From contig JAEYTL010000001.1 in NCBI GenBank assembly GCA_023434025.1, positions 1 to 41,332 on the forward strand: a stretch of 41,332 bases of DNA. The letters run 5' to 3'. Shown piece by piece: positions 7,727 through 15,997 of this stretch. Below the pieces are notes generated by a model that was not told where the DNA came from, searched no databases, and saw only the letters and a program-made list of their open reading frames with translations. The position numbers and the translations under genes were made by a program. How positions within the stretch are numbered: position 1 is the stretch's first letter; every line of letters starts with the position of its first letter. Source of the DNA: Bacteroidota bacterium. GTDB lineage: Bacteria > Bacteroidota > Bacteroidia > Flavobacteriales > Flavobacteriaceae.

Positions 7727-7792
7727 CGTATAAAAAATTTTGATAAAAATAGAGTTCAATAAAGAGCTGTAAAATGATATTTATCAGTGTAC

Positions 7793-8770
7793 TCATTTAA
7801 TTAGGAACTGTATGCCTAAAAGGATCAATATGATTTGAAACAAAAAAATAAGAAAGCCGTAAAAAAGCCCTTTCTTTCCTGCATTTATCAACGATGAAAA
7901 ACTGACTTTTAATCCAATGGCTGTCATTGCAACCGTTAAAAGAACTTTGCCTGCTTCTGCAGTAAAATTGATAAGCTGATGAGGAATTTCGACCAAAGAA
8001 ACAAAAACAGTGATTAAAATAAACCCCCATAAATACCAAGGCAGATGAAAATAGCTTTTCCAGTTTTTGCCTTTATTATCCCGGGTTAAATAGGAAAAAA
8101 ATATTAAGCCGGGCGAAAGAAGAGCCACACGGGCTAATTTGATGGTTAAAGCTTGTTCGCCCACCTCAGGAGATACTGCAAAAGCAGCTCCGGCCACATT
8201 GCCGACAGAATGTAATGTTCCGCCCAGCAGTACACTTATTTCGGTTGTTGAGAACGAAAAGAACGTTAGAATCAACGGTAAGAAGAGCATTCCTAACGTA
8301 CCGAATAAATTGACCACTGCCATGGCAACACCAACATCTTCCTTGTTCTTATTCAAGCTTGGAGCCAAAGCGGCAATAGCACTGGAACCACAAATAGCTG
8401 TTCCAAAACCGACCATCCAGCCAACGGTACTGGGACAGTTCATTTTTTTTGACAGAAATACACTAAACAGGAGCACTGCAAAAACAACAAGCACAACCAG
8501 TAAAAAACTTTGCCAGCCAATTTTCCCCATGTAGGAATAATTGATACCAAAGGCCAGAAAGAGAATTGAAAATTCAAGAACCTTAGTGCCTGTGAGGCTT
8601 ATTCCCGAGGAGAACTGCGAGGGTAATTTAAAAAAATTCCCGATTACAATTCCCAGTAAAAGTCCAACTAAAATACTGTTTAAAAAAGGGAATAAACCAC
8701 TTATTGCCCAGGCAAAAGCAGCTATTAAAACCGTGAATAATATTCCTGAAACTGGCGTTTTAGCAATCAT
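7793..8770 (-). CDS. YeiH-family putative sulfate/sulfite exporter
   Basis: This 325-residue, very hydrophobic protein has about ten membrane segments. It resembles the YeiH/UPF0324 family: conserved GLLLGIVIGN in the second helix, CGSSAIAALAP in the centre, and LHSVGNVAGAA later on. Members are annotated as putative sulfate or sulfite exporters, but direct transport evidence is thin for most of the family. It lies 7 bases after the TauE/SafE gene and 66 bases before MBL copy 2. In this setting it would remove oxidised sulfur produced by the dioxygenases. Confidence 0.87.
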   Translation of the reverse strand: MIAKTPVSGILFTVLIAAFAWAISGLFPFLNSILVGLLLGIVIGNFFKLPSQFSSGISLTGTKVLEFSILFLAFGINYSYMGKIGWQSFLLVVLVVFAVLLFSVFLSKKMNCPSTVGWMVGFGTAICGSSAIAALAPSLNKNKEDVGVAMAVVNLFGTLGMLFLPLILTFFSFSTTEISVLLGGTLHSVGNVAGAAFAVSPEVGEQALTIKLARVALLSPGLIFFSYLTRDNKGKNWKSYFHLPWYLWGFILITVFVSLVEIPHQLINFTAEAGKVLLTVAMTAIGLKVSFSSLINAGKKGLFYGFLIFLFQIILILLGIQFLIK

Positions 8771-8777
8771 ACCACAA

Positions 8778-9581
8778 TTATACTACTAATTCTTTTAGAA
8801 TAATATAAACGCCCATCAAAAGTACAAACCAACCGAATCCGGTCTTTAATCTGGGTCCGTCAATTTTTTTAGCAAGGTAAATCCCAATAAAAATTCCGAT
8901 TACAGCAGCAATAGTAAAACAAGATAACAAGCCCCAATCGATAGGGTGATCCGTTTCTAAATCACCCAGAAAACCGATCAACGATTTTGCCGCAATAATA
9001 AACAGCGATGTACCTATGGCTAGTTTCATCGGCATTTTGGCCAGTAAAACCAAAGCAGGAATAATTAAAAACCCACCCCCTGCTCCCACCAGACCGGTTA
9101 AAACCCCAACAGCTGTTCCTTCAACTAAAATAAGCGGAAAATTATAATGCACCGGCTGATTTTCGTCTGGCTTTATTTTAGATGGCTTTATCATTGAAAC
9201 AGAAGCCATAATCATCACAACGGCAAACAAGAGCATTAAAGCCATGGGTTTGGTGAATTCAGTAGTTCCGACAGAGAAAATTACTTCCGGCAGCAAAGGC
9301 ACTAAAAAAGCCCTTGTTAAATAAACTGCCGCAATGGAAGGAATACCGAAAATCAGAACGGTTTTGAAATCAACTTGTTTAAGCACCGCACTCTTGATTC
9401 CGCCTACCAAAGCCGTTGAACCTACAATAAACAAAGAATAGGCTGTGGCTAACACCGGCTCAACGGCCATGATATAAACTAATATCGGTACAGTTAAGAT
9501 CGATCCTCCACTCCCAATGAGTCCCAATGAAATTCCAACTAAAACGGCAAGAAAATATCCTAAAATCTGAGCTAATTCCAT
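8778..9581 (-). CDS. Sulfite exporter TauE/SafE family (TSUP) membrane protein
   Basis: This 267-residue protein has about eight membrane helices in two homologous halves. The glycine-rich loops GLIGSGGSILTVP and GLVGAGGGFLIIPAL mark the start of each half and are diagnostic for the TSUP family. The family exports small anionic sulfur or organosulfonate compounds. It is the first structural gene after the Crp/Fnr regulator and is followed 7 bases later by the YeiH-like gene, giving two candidate exporters in a row. Confidence 0.9.
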   Translation of the reverse strand: MELAQILGYFLAVLVGISLGLIGSGGSILTVPILVYIMAVEPVLATAYSLFIVGSTALVGGIKSAVLKQVDFKTVLIFGIPSIAAVYLTRAFLVPLLPEVIFSVGTTEFTKPMALMLLFAVVMIMASVSMIKPSKIKPDENQPVHYNFPLILVEGTAVGVLTGLVGAGGGFLIIPALVLLAKMPMKLAIGTSLFIIAAKSLIGFLGDLETDHPIDWGLLSCFTIAAVIGIFIGIYLAKKIDGPRLKTGFGWFVLLMGVYIILKELVV

Positions 9582-9593
9582 TTATATAATTTT

Positions 9594-9639
9594 TATCAAA
9601 AGTAAAATTGATAAACCGGTTACTTGGTAACTTTTGATA
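9594..9639 (-). promoter_or_regulatory. Promoter and nested inverted repeats upstream of the TauE/SafE gene
   Basis: The gap between the regulator and the exporter gene holds a minus-strand -7 element TACTTTTG (9597-9604). It lies inside a 10-base inverted repeat, TATCAAAAGT (9594-9603) and ACTTTTGATA (9630-9639). Between the arms is a second dyad GTTAC-TTG-GTAAC (9619-9631), centred about 35 bases upstream of the predicted start, where a class II Crp/Fnr activator would bind. Two nested dyads in 46 bases suggest an operator; the protein that binds is not known. Confidence 0.5.
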
Positions 9640-9644
9640 CACTA

Positions 9645-10274
9645 TTATCTTAACAATTCAACTGAAGCTCTATGAAGTCTGATTTTTCCATCATTTTCAA
9701 GTGCCTTTAACAATCTTGAAACGACCACTCTGGACGTGTGCAGATCATAAGCAATTTCCTGATGTGTGGTTTGGATTTCCCTGGAATGATTGATTTTAGC
9801 TTTATCGGTTAAATAATTCACCAATCGCTCGTCCATATTCATAAAGGCCAAATTATCAATAGCATTCAGCATTTCTTTTAAGCGGTTATTGTAACTGTTA
9901 AACACATAACTCCGCCAACTCTTATATTTACCTAACCATTCTTCCATTTTGTAAACCGGGATCATAATCACTTTTCCGTTGGTTTCGGCAACGGCACGGA
10001 TTTCACTTTTGGTTTCTCCCATACAGCATGCCATCGTCATCGCACACGTATCTCCTTTTTCAATAAAATACAGCAATAATTCCCCTTCATCGAAATCTTC
10101 CCGCAATATTTTAATCGCTCCTTCTAACAGCAAAGGCATTTTTTTGATGTAATCGCCAAAATCTATTAAAATATCGCCTTCGGTAAAATCCCGCAATAAA
10201 GAAACTTCGGCAATTTCTTCTATCAAATTATCTTCAAAAACAAATCCATAGGTCTTTTTTAAAAGTTCTTTCAT
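9645..10274 (-). CDS. Crp/Fnr family transcriptional regulator
   Basis: This 209-residue protein has an N-terminal cyclic-nucleotide-binding-like beta-roll (about 10-120) and a C-terminal winged helix (about 140-205) with the recognition segment HTSRVVVSRLLKALE. The effector pocket shows no convincing cAMP-binding motif. Instead the beta-roll carries three cysteines, Cys77, Cys83 and Cys84 (TCAMTMACCMG), which could react with thiols, persulfides or metals. It lacks the N-terminal Fe-S cysteines of true FNR. It heads the sulfur gene series in the same orientation, so it probably controls it. Confidence 0.9.
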   Translation of the reverse strand: MKELLKKTYGFVFEDNLIEEIAEVSLLRDFTEGDILIDFGDYIKKMPLLLEGAIKILREDFDEGELLLYFIEKGDTCAMTMACCMGETKSEIRAVAETNGKVIMIPVYKMEEWLGKYKSWRSYVFNSYNNRLKEMLNAIDNLAFMNMDERLVNYLTDKAKINHSREIQTTHQEIAYDLHTSRVVVSRLLKALENDGKIRLHRASVELLR

Positions 10275-10291
10275 CTTATATAGAAATTAAA

Positions 10292-10482
10292 TTACCGTAG
10301 AGCATTATTGATTAGCTGCAGATGTACAGATTTTTTGGTTAATTCTAAATAAAATCTGTGTTTAACAGACTCATTTTTAAAACTATTTTATACACTTTTA
10401 CCGGTTCTTCTGCAACTAAAAACAATCAAATATTTGATTATTAATGTTTTATACTTTAAAAGATTAATCCACTATGGGTTTA
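10292..10482. mobile_element. Degenerate MITE-like element, copy A
   Basis: This gene-free stretch between the regulator and the hydrolase gene matches the element at 28922-29151 at both ends. The left 38 bases (CCGTAGAGCATTATT, then TTAGCTGCAGATG) align with about three quarters identity to the left end of copy B. The right 18 bases, 10465-10482, ending ACTATGGGTTTA, match 16 of 18. It contains no coding sequence. A perfect 16-base palindrome lies inside at 10424-10439. It appears to be an older, more diverged copy. Confidence 0.5.
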
Positions 10483-10522
10483 AATTATAAAATTACATTA
10501 AAAATTATATTTTACTGAAATT

Positions 10523-10536
10523 AAATTTCGAAATTT
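10523..10536. promoter_or_regulatory. Perfect palindrome just upstream of the hydrolase gene
   Basis: AAATTTCGAAATTT is a perfect 14-base palindrome ending 16 bases before the ATG. The sequence GAAATTTG overlapping its right half is a poor match to the TAnnTTTG promoter box, so the palindrome could be an operator. With such AT-rich DNA chance is possible. Confidence 0.3.
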
Positions 10537-10551
10537 GAAATAAAAAATGCC

Positions 10552-11310
10552 ATGAAACAACTACTTATCGTTTTGTTTTTTACCCCTTTTTTCATGAATG
10601 CTCAATTAGAACCGATTGCTTATAAAGACGGAAACCACAACCTGAACGGATTTGCGTCAAAACCCCCAAAAGCTGATCCTGACAAAGCCGGTATTTTGAT
10701 TTTACCGGCCTGGATGGGAATTGACGATCACGCTAAAGAAGTCGCCCAACAACTTGCCGGTTTAGGTTATCATACTTTTATTGCTGATATTTACGGCGAA
10801 GGAAATTATCCGAAAAACACTTCTGAAGCCGGAAAACAAGCCGGGTTTTATAAAAACAATGTGGCAGATTATCACCGGAGAATTCAATTGGCTTTGGACC
10901 AACTGGTTAAAGTTGGGGCTAACAAAGATAAAATAGTTGTAATTGGTTACTGTTTTGGAGGAACAGGAGCTATTGAAGCTGCCCGGGCCGGGTTAAATGT
11001 AAAAGGAGTCGTTTCGTTTCACGGCGGATTGGGTAAGGCAGAAAACAGGACAATTGCCGAAATCAAGCCCAAAGTATTAGTACTTCACGGGACAGATGAT
11101 CCGTTTGTTCCGGAAAAGGAAGTCTTGGCTTTTCAAAAGGAAATGAAAGAGGCCAAAGCCGATTGGCAGATGATTTATTATTCCGGTGCAGTACATTCGT
11201 TTACCAATAAAAAAGCGGGAAACGATAATTCAAAAGGTGCGGCTTATAATGAACTGGCGGATAAACGCTCCTTTGTACACTTTTTATCTTTCCTGAAAGA
11301 AATTTTATAA
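10552..11310 (+). CDS. Secreted dienelactone-hydrolase family protein
   Basis: This 252-residue alpha/beta hydrolase has a signal peptide (MKQLLIVLFFTPFFMNA). The family's Cys-Asp-His triad is visible: GYCFGG with nucleophile Cys134, the acid in TDDPF (Asp182 or Asp183) and HSF (His215). The sequence YGEGNYP after the first strands is also typical of the family. Dienelactone hydrolase itself is cytoplasmic and acts in aromatic degradation; exported Bacteroidota relatives have unknown ester or lactone substrates. No catabolic genes are nearby. A MITE-like element lies directly upstream. Confidence 0.88.
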   Translation: MKQLLIVLFFTPFFMNAQLEPIAYKDGNHNLNGFASKPPKADPDKAGILILPAWMGIDDHAKEVAQQLAGLGYHTFIADIYGEGNYPKNTSEAGKQAGFYKNNVADYHRRIQLALDQLVKVGANKDKIVVIGYCFGGTGAIEAARAGLNVKGVVSFHGGLGKAENRTIAEIKPKVLVLHGTDDPFVPEKEVLAFQKEMKEAKADWQMIYYSGAVHSFTNKKAGNDNSKGAAYNELADKRSFVHFLSFLKEIL

Positions 11311-11348
11311 ACCTACTTTAGTATATTTGTCGAAATAATTTGATTTGA

Positions 11349-12371
11349 ATGAAAAAAATAATCCTGAGTTCTTTTGTACTGGGACTTTTATTTGCCGGTT
11401 GTTCTTCCGGTAAAAATGCATCTAAAAAAAGTTCTCCTGAAAAGTATTTATCTGAAATTAAAGCTGAAAACCTGAGTAAACACCTCTACATTGTAGCTTC
11501 TGATGAAATGGAAGGCCGTGACACCGGCACACCCGGACAGAAAAAAGCAGGTGAATACCTGATCAGCCAATATAAAGCAATGGGTATTTCCTATCCCAAA
11601 GGAGCCAATACCTTTTATCAGCCTATCCCGGCTGAATTTTTCAAAAAACAGTTCAGTCCCAAGCTAGGTGATTCTGAAAATATCTGGGCATTTATTGAAG
11701 GTTCTGAAAAAGCAGATGAAATTTTGGTCATCTCTGCTCACTATGACCACGTGGGTATGAAAAACGGTGAAGTATATAACGGGGCGGATGACGATGGATC
11801 CGGAACGGTTGCCCTTTTAGAAATTGCAGCCGCTTTTCAAAAAGCCAGAAAAGAAGGTAACGGACCGAAACGTTCTGTCTTATTTTTACATGTAACCGGA
11901 GAAGAACACGGCTTACACGGTTCACGTTTCTATTCAGAAAATCCCTTGTTTCCTATTGCCAATACGATTGCCAACATCAATATTGATATGATTGGCCGAA
12001 GAGGTGATGGAAAAGAGGACAATGATAATTACGTTTATGTTATTGGCTCTGACCGTTTAAGTACCGATTTACATCGCATTTCGGAAGAAGCTAATACAAA
12101 ATATGTTGGTATGGAACTGGATTATAAATACAATGATCTGAATGACCCAAATCGTTTTTATTACCGTTCAGACCATTATAATTTTGCCAAAAAAGGGATT
12201 CCGGCTATTTTTTATTTTAATGGTGTTCATGATGATTACCACAAACCTACCGATACACCGGACAAGATTGATTATCCGTTGTTAACCAAAAGAACCAAAC
12301 TGGCTTTTGCAGTGGCGTGGGAATTAGCGAATGCCAAGGAAAGACCTAAAGTAGATAAAGACGGAAAATAG
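11349..12371 (+). CDS. M28-family metallopeptidase lipoprotein
   Basis: This 340-residue protein starts with a lipoprotein signal (FAGCSS, Cys at about 18) and continues into a zinc aminopeptidase domain of the M28 type. The two-zinc ligands are visible in order: SAHYDHVG, NGADDDGSG, GEEHGLHGS, IDMIGR and HDDYHKPTDT near the C-terminus. The protein should sit on the outer membrane or periplasmic face and trim peptides from the N-terminus. It lies 38 bases after the hydrolase gene and is followed by a strong terminator. Confidence 0.92.
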   Translation: MKKIILSSFVLGLLFAGCSSGKNASKKSSPEKYLSEIKAENLSKHLYIVASDEMEGRDTGTPGQKKAGEYLISQYKAMGISYPKGANTFYQPIPAEFFKKQFSPKLGDSENIWAFIEGSEKADEILVISAHYDHVGMKNGEVYNGADDDGSGTVALLEIAAAFQKARKEGNGPKRSVLFLHVTGEEHGLHGSRFYSENPLFPIANTIANINIDMIGRRGDGKEDNDNYVYVIGSDRLSTDLHRISEEANTKYVGMELDYKYNDLNDPNRFYYRSDHYNFAKKGIPAIFYFNGVHDDYHKPTDTPDKIDYPLLTKRTKLAFAVAWELANAKERPKVDKDGK

Positions 12372-12392
12372 TTCCTGATTTAAAAATAACTT

Positions 12393-12424
12393 AAAAAAAC
12401 GCAAAATTACTTTTGCGTTTTTTT
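12393..12424 (+). terminator. Rho-independent terminator after the M28 peptidase gene
   Basis: ACGCAAAA, a four-base loop and TTTTGCGT form an 8-base perfect stem, flanked by an A-run before and a T-run after. It can work in both directions, but only the plus-strand gene lies next to it. Confidence 0.85.
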
Positions 12425-12450
12425 GTACCTTTAAGTGTCAAATCATCACC

Positions 12451-13182
12451 ATGGAAATTGATCAATTCCTGCTGTTTCTCTTTCTTACTTTGCTTGCCGA
12501 AATCGTAGGAACCATCGGCGGTTTTGGTTCTTCCGTATTTTTTGTGCCTTTTGCGGCCCTTTTCTTTGACTTTCATACGGTTTTGGGTATTACAGCCGTT
12601 TTTCATTTGTCGAGCAATCTTTCCAAAATTTATTTGTTCAGAAAAGGATTAGACCGGAAACTTATGCTGCAAATCGGAATACCATCTGTTATTTTTGTAT
12701 TTATCGGAGGGTATCTCAGCCAGTTTTTTGAAAGCAAAGTATTGGAAATCGCATTAGGAATTTTTCTGATTGTTCTTAGTTTACTGTTCTTAATCAAAGA
12801 CAAACTGGTTATTCCTCCGAAATGTAAACAAACGATAGCCGGCGGTGCAGTTTCGGGATTTTCAGCTGGTTTAATCGGAACAGGCGGAGCCATCCGGGGT
12901 ATAACAATGGCGGCGTTTAATTTAGAAAAAAGCGTTTTTGTAGCTACTTCGGCAGCAATTGATATGATGATCGATTTATCCCGGACTTTCGTTTATTACA
13001 GCAACGGCTACATTACCAAAGATATATGGCTGTACATTCCGTTTTTATTTTTCATTGGTTTTACAGGCAGCTGGATCGGACAAAAAGTCTTAAACCGTAT
13101 TCCGCAAGCTTATTTTAAACAGATTGCTTTGTTCCTTATCTTACTGGTTGGTCTGTTTTCGCTTTATCAAAGCTTTACATAA
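12451..13182 (+). CDS. Sulfite exporter TauE/SafE family (TSUP) membrane protein
   Basis: This 243-residue membrane protein has about eight helices and the TSUP glycine loops in both halves (GTIGGFGSS near the start, GLIGTGGAIRG in the middle). It is only distantly like the TSUP protein of the sulfur gene series at 8778-9581 and is transcribed separately, flanked by terminators on both sides. A poor -7-like TACCTTTA precedes it at about 12426. The substrate is unknown; sulfur anions are the family's usual cargo, but lone copies may differ. Confidence 0.88.
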   Translation: MEIDQFLLFLFLTLLAEIVGTIGGFGSSVFFVPFAALFFDFHTVLGITAVFHLSSNLSKIYLFRKGLDRKLMLQIGIPSVIFVFIGGYLSQFFESKVLEIALGIFLIVLSLLFLIKDKLVIPPKCKQTIAGGAVSGFSAGLIGTGGAIRGITMAAFNLEKSVFVATSAAIDMMIDLSRTFVYYSNGYITKDIWLYIPFLFFIGFTGSWIGQKVLNRIPQAYFKQIALFLILLVGLFSLYQSFT

Positions 13183-13184
13183 AA

Positions 13185-13206
13185 AAAGCCCTGTATTCAG
13201 GGCTTT
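13185..13206. terminator. Bidirectional terminator between convergent genes
   Basis: AAAGCCCTG, loop TATT and CAGGGCTTT make a 9-base perfect hairpin preceded by an A-run. It lies between the plus-strand TSUP gene and the minus-strand YegP-like gene and could stop both. Confidence 0.8.
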
Positions 13207-13228
13207 ACATAGTATTTACGGTAGCTGT

Positions 13229-13561
13229 TTAATCTAATTCTTCTTTAACAGTAGCGTCCGGAGCATTTTTAGCCACAGAGGCAATACCATTTTCACGGGC
13301 GGCTACCGATTCATACATTTCACTGGTACCGATAATTTGTCCGTTCGTTGCTTTTAAATTAAAATACGGTTTTCCATTTTTTGCTTCCAGACGGTCAAAA
13401 CGTTTATCTTCCTGTGAGTTCTTTCGAACCGATTCAATTCCGTTTTCACAAGCCGCTCTGGTCGTATAACCTTCACTGGCCAAAATTACCTGACCATTTC
13501 CGGCTTTTAATACAAATTGAAATTCTCCATTTTTTCTTTTACTGATAACAAATGATCCCAT
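13229..13561 (-). CDS. YegP-like protein with two DUF1508 repeats
   Basis: This 110-residue protein consists of two tandem repeats of about 48 residues. Each has the pattern F-x-L-K-A-x-N-G-Q-I/V-I followed by Y...AAC/R-ENGI-S-V-x-KN (residues 14-47 and 65-98). This is the signature of the DUF1508/YegP family, small soluble proteins of unknown function that form a symmetrical domain. No signal peptide is present. It is a single gene with its promoter in the dyad-rich region upstream. Confidence 0.92.
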   Translation of the reverse strand: MGSFVISKRKNGEFQFVLKAGNGQVILASEGYTTRAACENGIESVRKNSQEDKRFDRLEAKNGKPYFNLKATNGQIIGTSEMYESVAARENGIASVAKNAPDATVKEELD

Positions 13562-13735
13562 GATTATACATTTAAAATTATTGAATTATAAAATTAAGAA
13601 GATAATTCAACAAAACTGATTAATTCTTGTTGAAATTATCAACAATTTAGCAATTATTGTGTAGAATTAAATCTACAAATTCATATTAATGTTGACTGAT
13701 GTTATTTTCATCTTTTAAATTCCGCTTCAAAAAGC
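13562..13735. promoter_or_regulatory. Divergent intergenic region with several dyads
   Basis: The gap between the YegP-like gene and recG holds inverted repeats: TTCAACAA (13606-13613) with TTGTTGAA (13627-13634), GTTGA-N5-TCAAC just after, and TGTAGA-ATTAAA-TCTACA (13660-13677). None looks like a terminator, since no T-run follows. They may be regulatory sites for the YegP-like gene. High AT content raises the chance rate. Confidence 0.3.
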
Positions 13736-13743
13736 TATCTTCG
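13736..13743 (+). promoter_or_regulatory. recG promoter -7 element
   Basis: TATCTTCG differs from TAnnTTTG by one base. It predicts a start near 13750, after the first in-frame ATG at 13699, and therefore argues for translation of recG from a later ATG. No clear TTG -33 element is seen. Confidence 0.45.
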
Positions 13744-13779
13744 CTTTACATTGAAATGTATAATTCCCGGTTTTCTGAG

Positions 13780-15885
13780 ATGAACGATATTCTGCAAACC
13801 CCTATCGAATACCTCAAAGGTGTTGGTCCGTCCCGTGGCGAAATGCTCCGAAAGGAACTCAGCATCCACCGGTATGGCGACTTGCTTACCCTGTTTCCCA
13901 ACCGGTATATCGACAGAACCCGCTATTATAAGATTAATGAATTGCAAGCGGGAAATACCGAAGTGCAGATCGTTGGTAAGATCATTCACATCAAAACCGT
14001 TGAACAAAAAAAAGGGCGAGGTCGATTGGTTGCCACGTTTGCAGATGAAACCGGCGAAATGGAACTGGTCTGGTTTCAGGGTCAGAAATGGATTCGGGAA
14101 AGCCTGAAAATCAATACACCTTATGTTGCTTTCGGGAAAGTATCTCCTTTTTCCGGTCAGTTTAACATGGCTCATCCGGAACTGGAATTGCTGGAAGAAC
14201 ATAAGCAAAGTCTGCGTTCGGCCATGCAGCCCGTATATCCTTCCACCGAAAAGCTCACGCAAAAAGGGATTTCCAACCGCACCATCAATAAAATGATGCA
14301 GCAGTTGTTTGTGAAAACGCAAGCCCGTTTTACAGAGACACTTCCCGCCTATTTATCGGAAGAATTAAAGCTGATTCCAAAAAATGCAGCATTGTTTAAT
14401 ATTCATTTCCCAAAAAGCCAGGAGTTGCTGGCCAAGGCTCAATTCAGATTAAAATTTGAAGAATTGTTTTTTATTCAACTGCAATTAATCACTAAAAATC
14501 TTATTCGGAAGCACAAAATCAAAGGCCATCCGTTTGAAAAAGTAGGTAATTATTTCAATCATTTCTATCAAAATCATTTACCTTTTGAATTGACGAATGC
14601 TCAAAAACGGGTGCTCAGAGAAATCCGGAACGACTTAGGCAGTAATGCCCAAATGAACCGGTTGCTGCAAGGTGATGTAGGTTCCGGAAAAACCATCGTT
14701 GCTTTAATGTGTATGCTGATGGCATTAGACAACGGTTTTCAGAGTTGCCTGATGGCTCCGACGGAAATTCTGGCTACACAGCATTTTAACGGATTGACCG
14801 AATTGGCAAAAGAGCTGAATATCAGCATTAAATTACTCACCGGCTCCACAAAAACTTCCGAACGAAAAATCATTCATGAAGCGTTAGAAAAAGGAGAATT
14901 ACACATTTTAATCGGTACACATGCCTTACTGGAAGACAAAGTACAATTCCAGAATTTAGGCCTGGCCATTATAGATGAGCAACATCGTTTTGGGGTAAAG
15001 CAGCGTTCGAAATTGTGGAAAAAAAACGATATACCACCGCATGTTTTGGTGATGACTGCCACGCCCATTCCGAGAACATTAGCCATGAGTTTGTATGGCG
15101 ATTTGGATATTTCAGTCATTGATGAATTACCTCCGGGCAGAAAACCCATTCAAACCGTGCACCGCTACGATTCCAACCGGTTAAAAGTCTGGAAGTTTTT
15201 AAAGGACGAAATTGCCAAAGGCCGGCAGATTTATATTGTTTATCCGCTGATCAATGAAAGTGAAAAAATGGATTACAAAGATCTGATGGACGGTTATGAA
15301 AGCATTTCAAGGGATTTTCCGTTACCCCATTACAGTGTTTCTATTGTTCACGGACAAATGAAAGCGGCTGATAAAGAAGAAGAAATGCGGCGTTTTGCCG
15401 CCGGAAAAACCAACATCATGGTGGCCACTACAGTCATTGAAGTTGGTGTAAACGTTCCCAATGCCAGTGTGATGGTCATCGAAAGTGCCGAAAGATTCGG
15501 CCTGTCGCAATTACACCAGCTCCGCGGGCGTGTGGGCCGTGGAGCCGAACAAAGTTACTGTATTTTAATGACGGGTCATAAGCTGAGTAACGATTCCAAA
15601 ATCCGCCTGGAAACCATGTGCCGCACCAACGACGGTTTTGAAATTGCCGAAGTGGATTTAAAACTCCGCGGACCGGGCGATATTATGGGTACGCAGCAAA
15701 GTGGCGTGTTGAACCTGCAAATTGCCGATTTGGTTCGTGACCGTGATATTTTACAACTCGCCCGTCATGAAGCCATCAAACTCTTGAAAAAAGATGCTTC
15801 AATGACACTACCCGAACACCAAACGTTGCGGATGGTTTTTTTAGAGATGAGCAAGAAGAAGAATATTTGGAATTATATTAGTTAG
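13780..15885 (+). CDS. recG: ATP-dependent DNA helicase RecG
   Basis: This protein of about 701 residues reverses stalled replication forks and branch-migrates Holliday junctions. An N-terminal wedge/OB domain (about 1-250) precedes two helicase lobes. Walker A GDVGSGKT begins near residue 298, the DEQHRFGV box is motif II, TATPIPRTLA is motif III, and QLRGRVGR is motif VI. The start at 13780 (MNDILQTPIEYLKGVGP) is preferred: it gives the usual family length, and the promoter lies after the earliest in-frame ATG. An ATG at 13756 is also possible. It appears monocistronic. Confidence 0.95.
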   Translation: MNDILQTPIEYLKGVGPSRGEMLRKELSIHRYGDLLTLFPNRYIDRTRYYKINELQAGNTEVQIVGKIIHIKTVEQKKGRGRLVATFADETGEMELVWFQGQKWIRESLKINTPYVAFGKVSPFSGQFNMAHPELELLEEHKQSLRSAMQPVYPSTEKLTQKGISNRTINKMMQQLFVKTQARFTETLPAYLSEELKLIPKNAALFNIHFPKSQELLAKAQFRLKFEELFFIQLQLITKNLIRKHKIKGHPFEKVGNYFNHFYQNHLPFELTNAQKRVLREIRNDLGSNAQMNRLLQGDVGSGKTIVALMCMLMALDNGFQSCLMAPTEILATQHFNGLTELAKELNISIKLLTGSTKTSERKIIHEALEKGELHILIGTHALLEDKVQFQNLGLAIIDEQHRFGVKQRSKLWKKNDIPPHVLVMTATPIPRTLAMSLYGDLDISVIDELPPGRKPIQTVHRYDSNRLKVWKFLKDEIAKGRQIYIVYPLINESEKMDYKDLMDGYESISRDFPLPHYSVSIVHGQMKAADKEEEMRRFAAGKTNIMVATTVIEVGVNVPNASVMVIESAERFGLSQLHQLRGRVGRGAEQSYCILMTGHKLSNDSKIRLETMCRTNDGFEIAEVDLKLRGPGDIMGTQQSGVLNLQIADLVRDRDILQLARHEAIKLLKKDASMTLPEHQTLRMVFLEMSKKKNIWNYIS

Positions 15886-15997
15886 GTGATTAGAGTTGTA
15901 AATGAAAATTGATACTGAGTTATTTGAAATTAAAATTTCTTCTCTACATTTACGCTTTAAAACCAATCAGCATTACCTTAACCCATCACCCAAAAAA

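Noticed and set aside
7727..7759. N-terminal extension of MBL/rhodanese copy 2 from a TTG
   Set aside because: The paralogue starts exactly at MKIEQIYT, and the extra 11 residues have no counterpart.
8139..8789. Long plus-strand frames opposite the YeiH-like gene
   Set aside because: They are antisense shadows of a membrane protein gene, without promoter or recognisable product.
12391..12606. Minus-strand frame of 71 codons across a terminator
   Set aside because: It overlaps the start of the TSUP gene and reads through the terminator hairpin; composition is Lys-rich noise.
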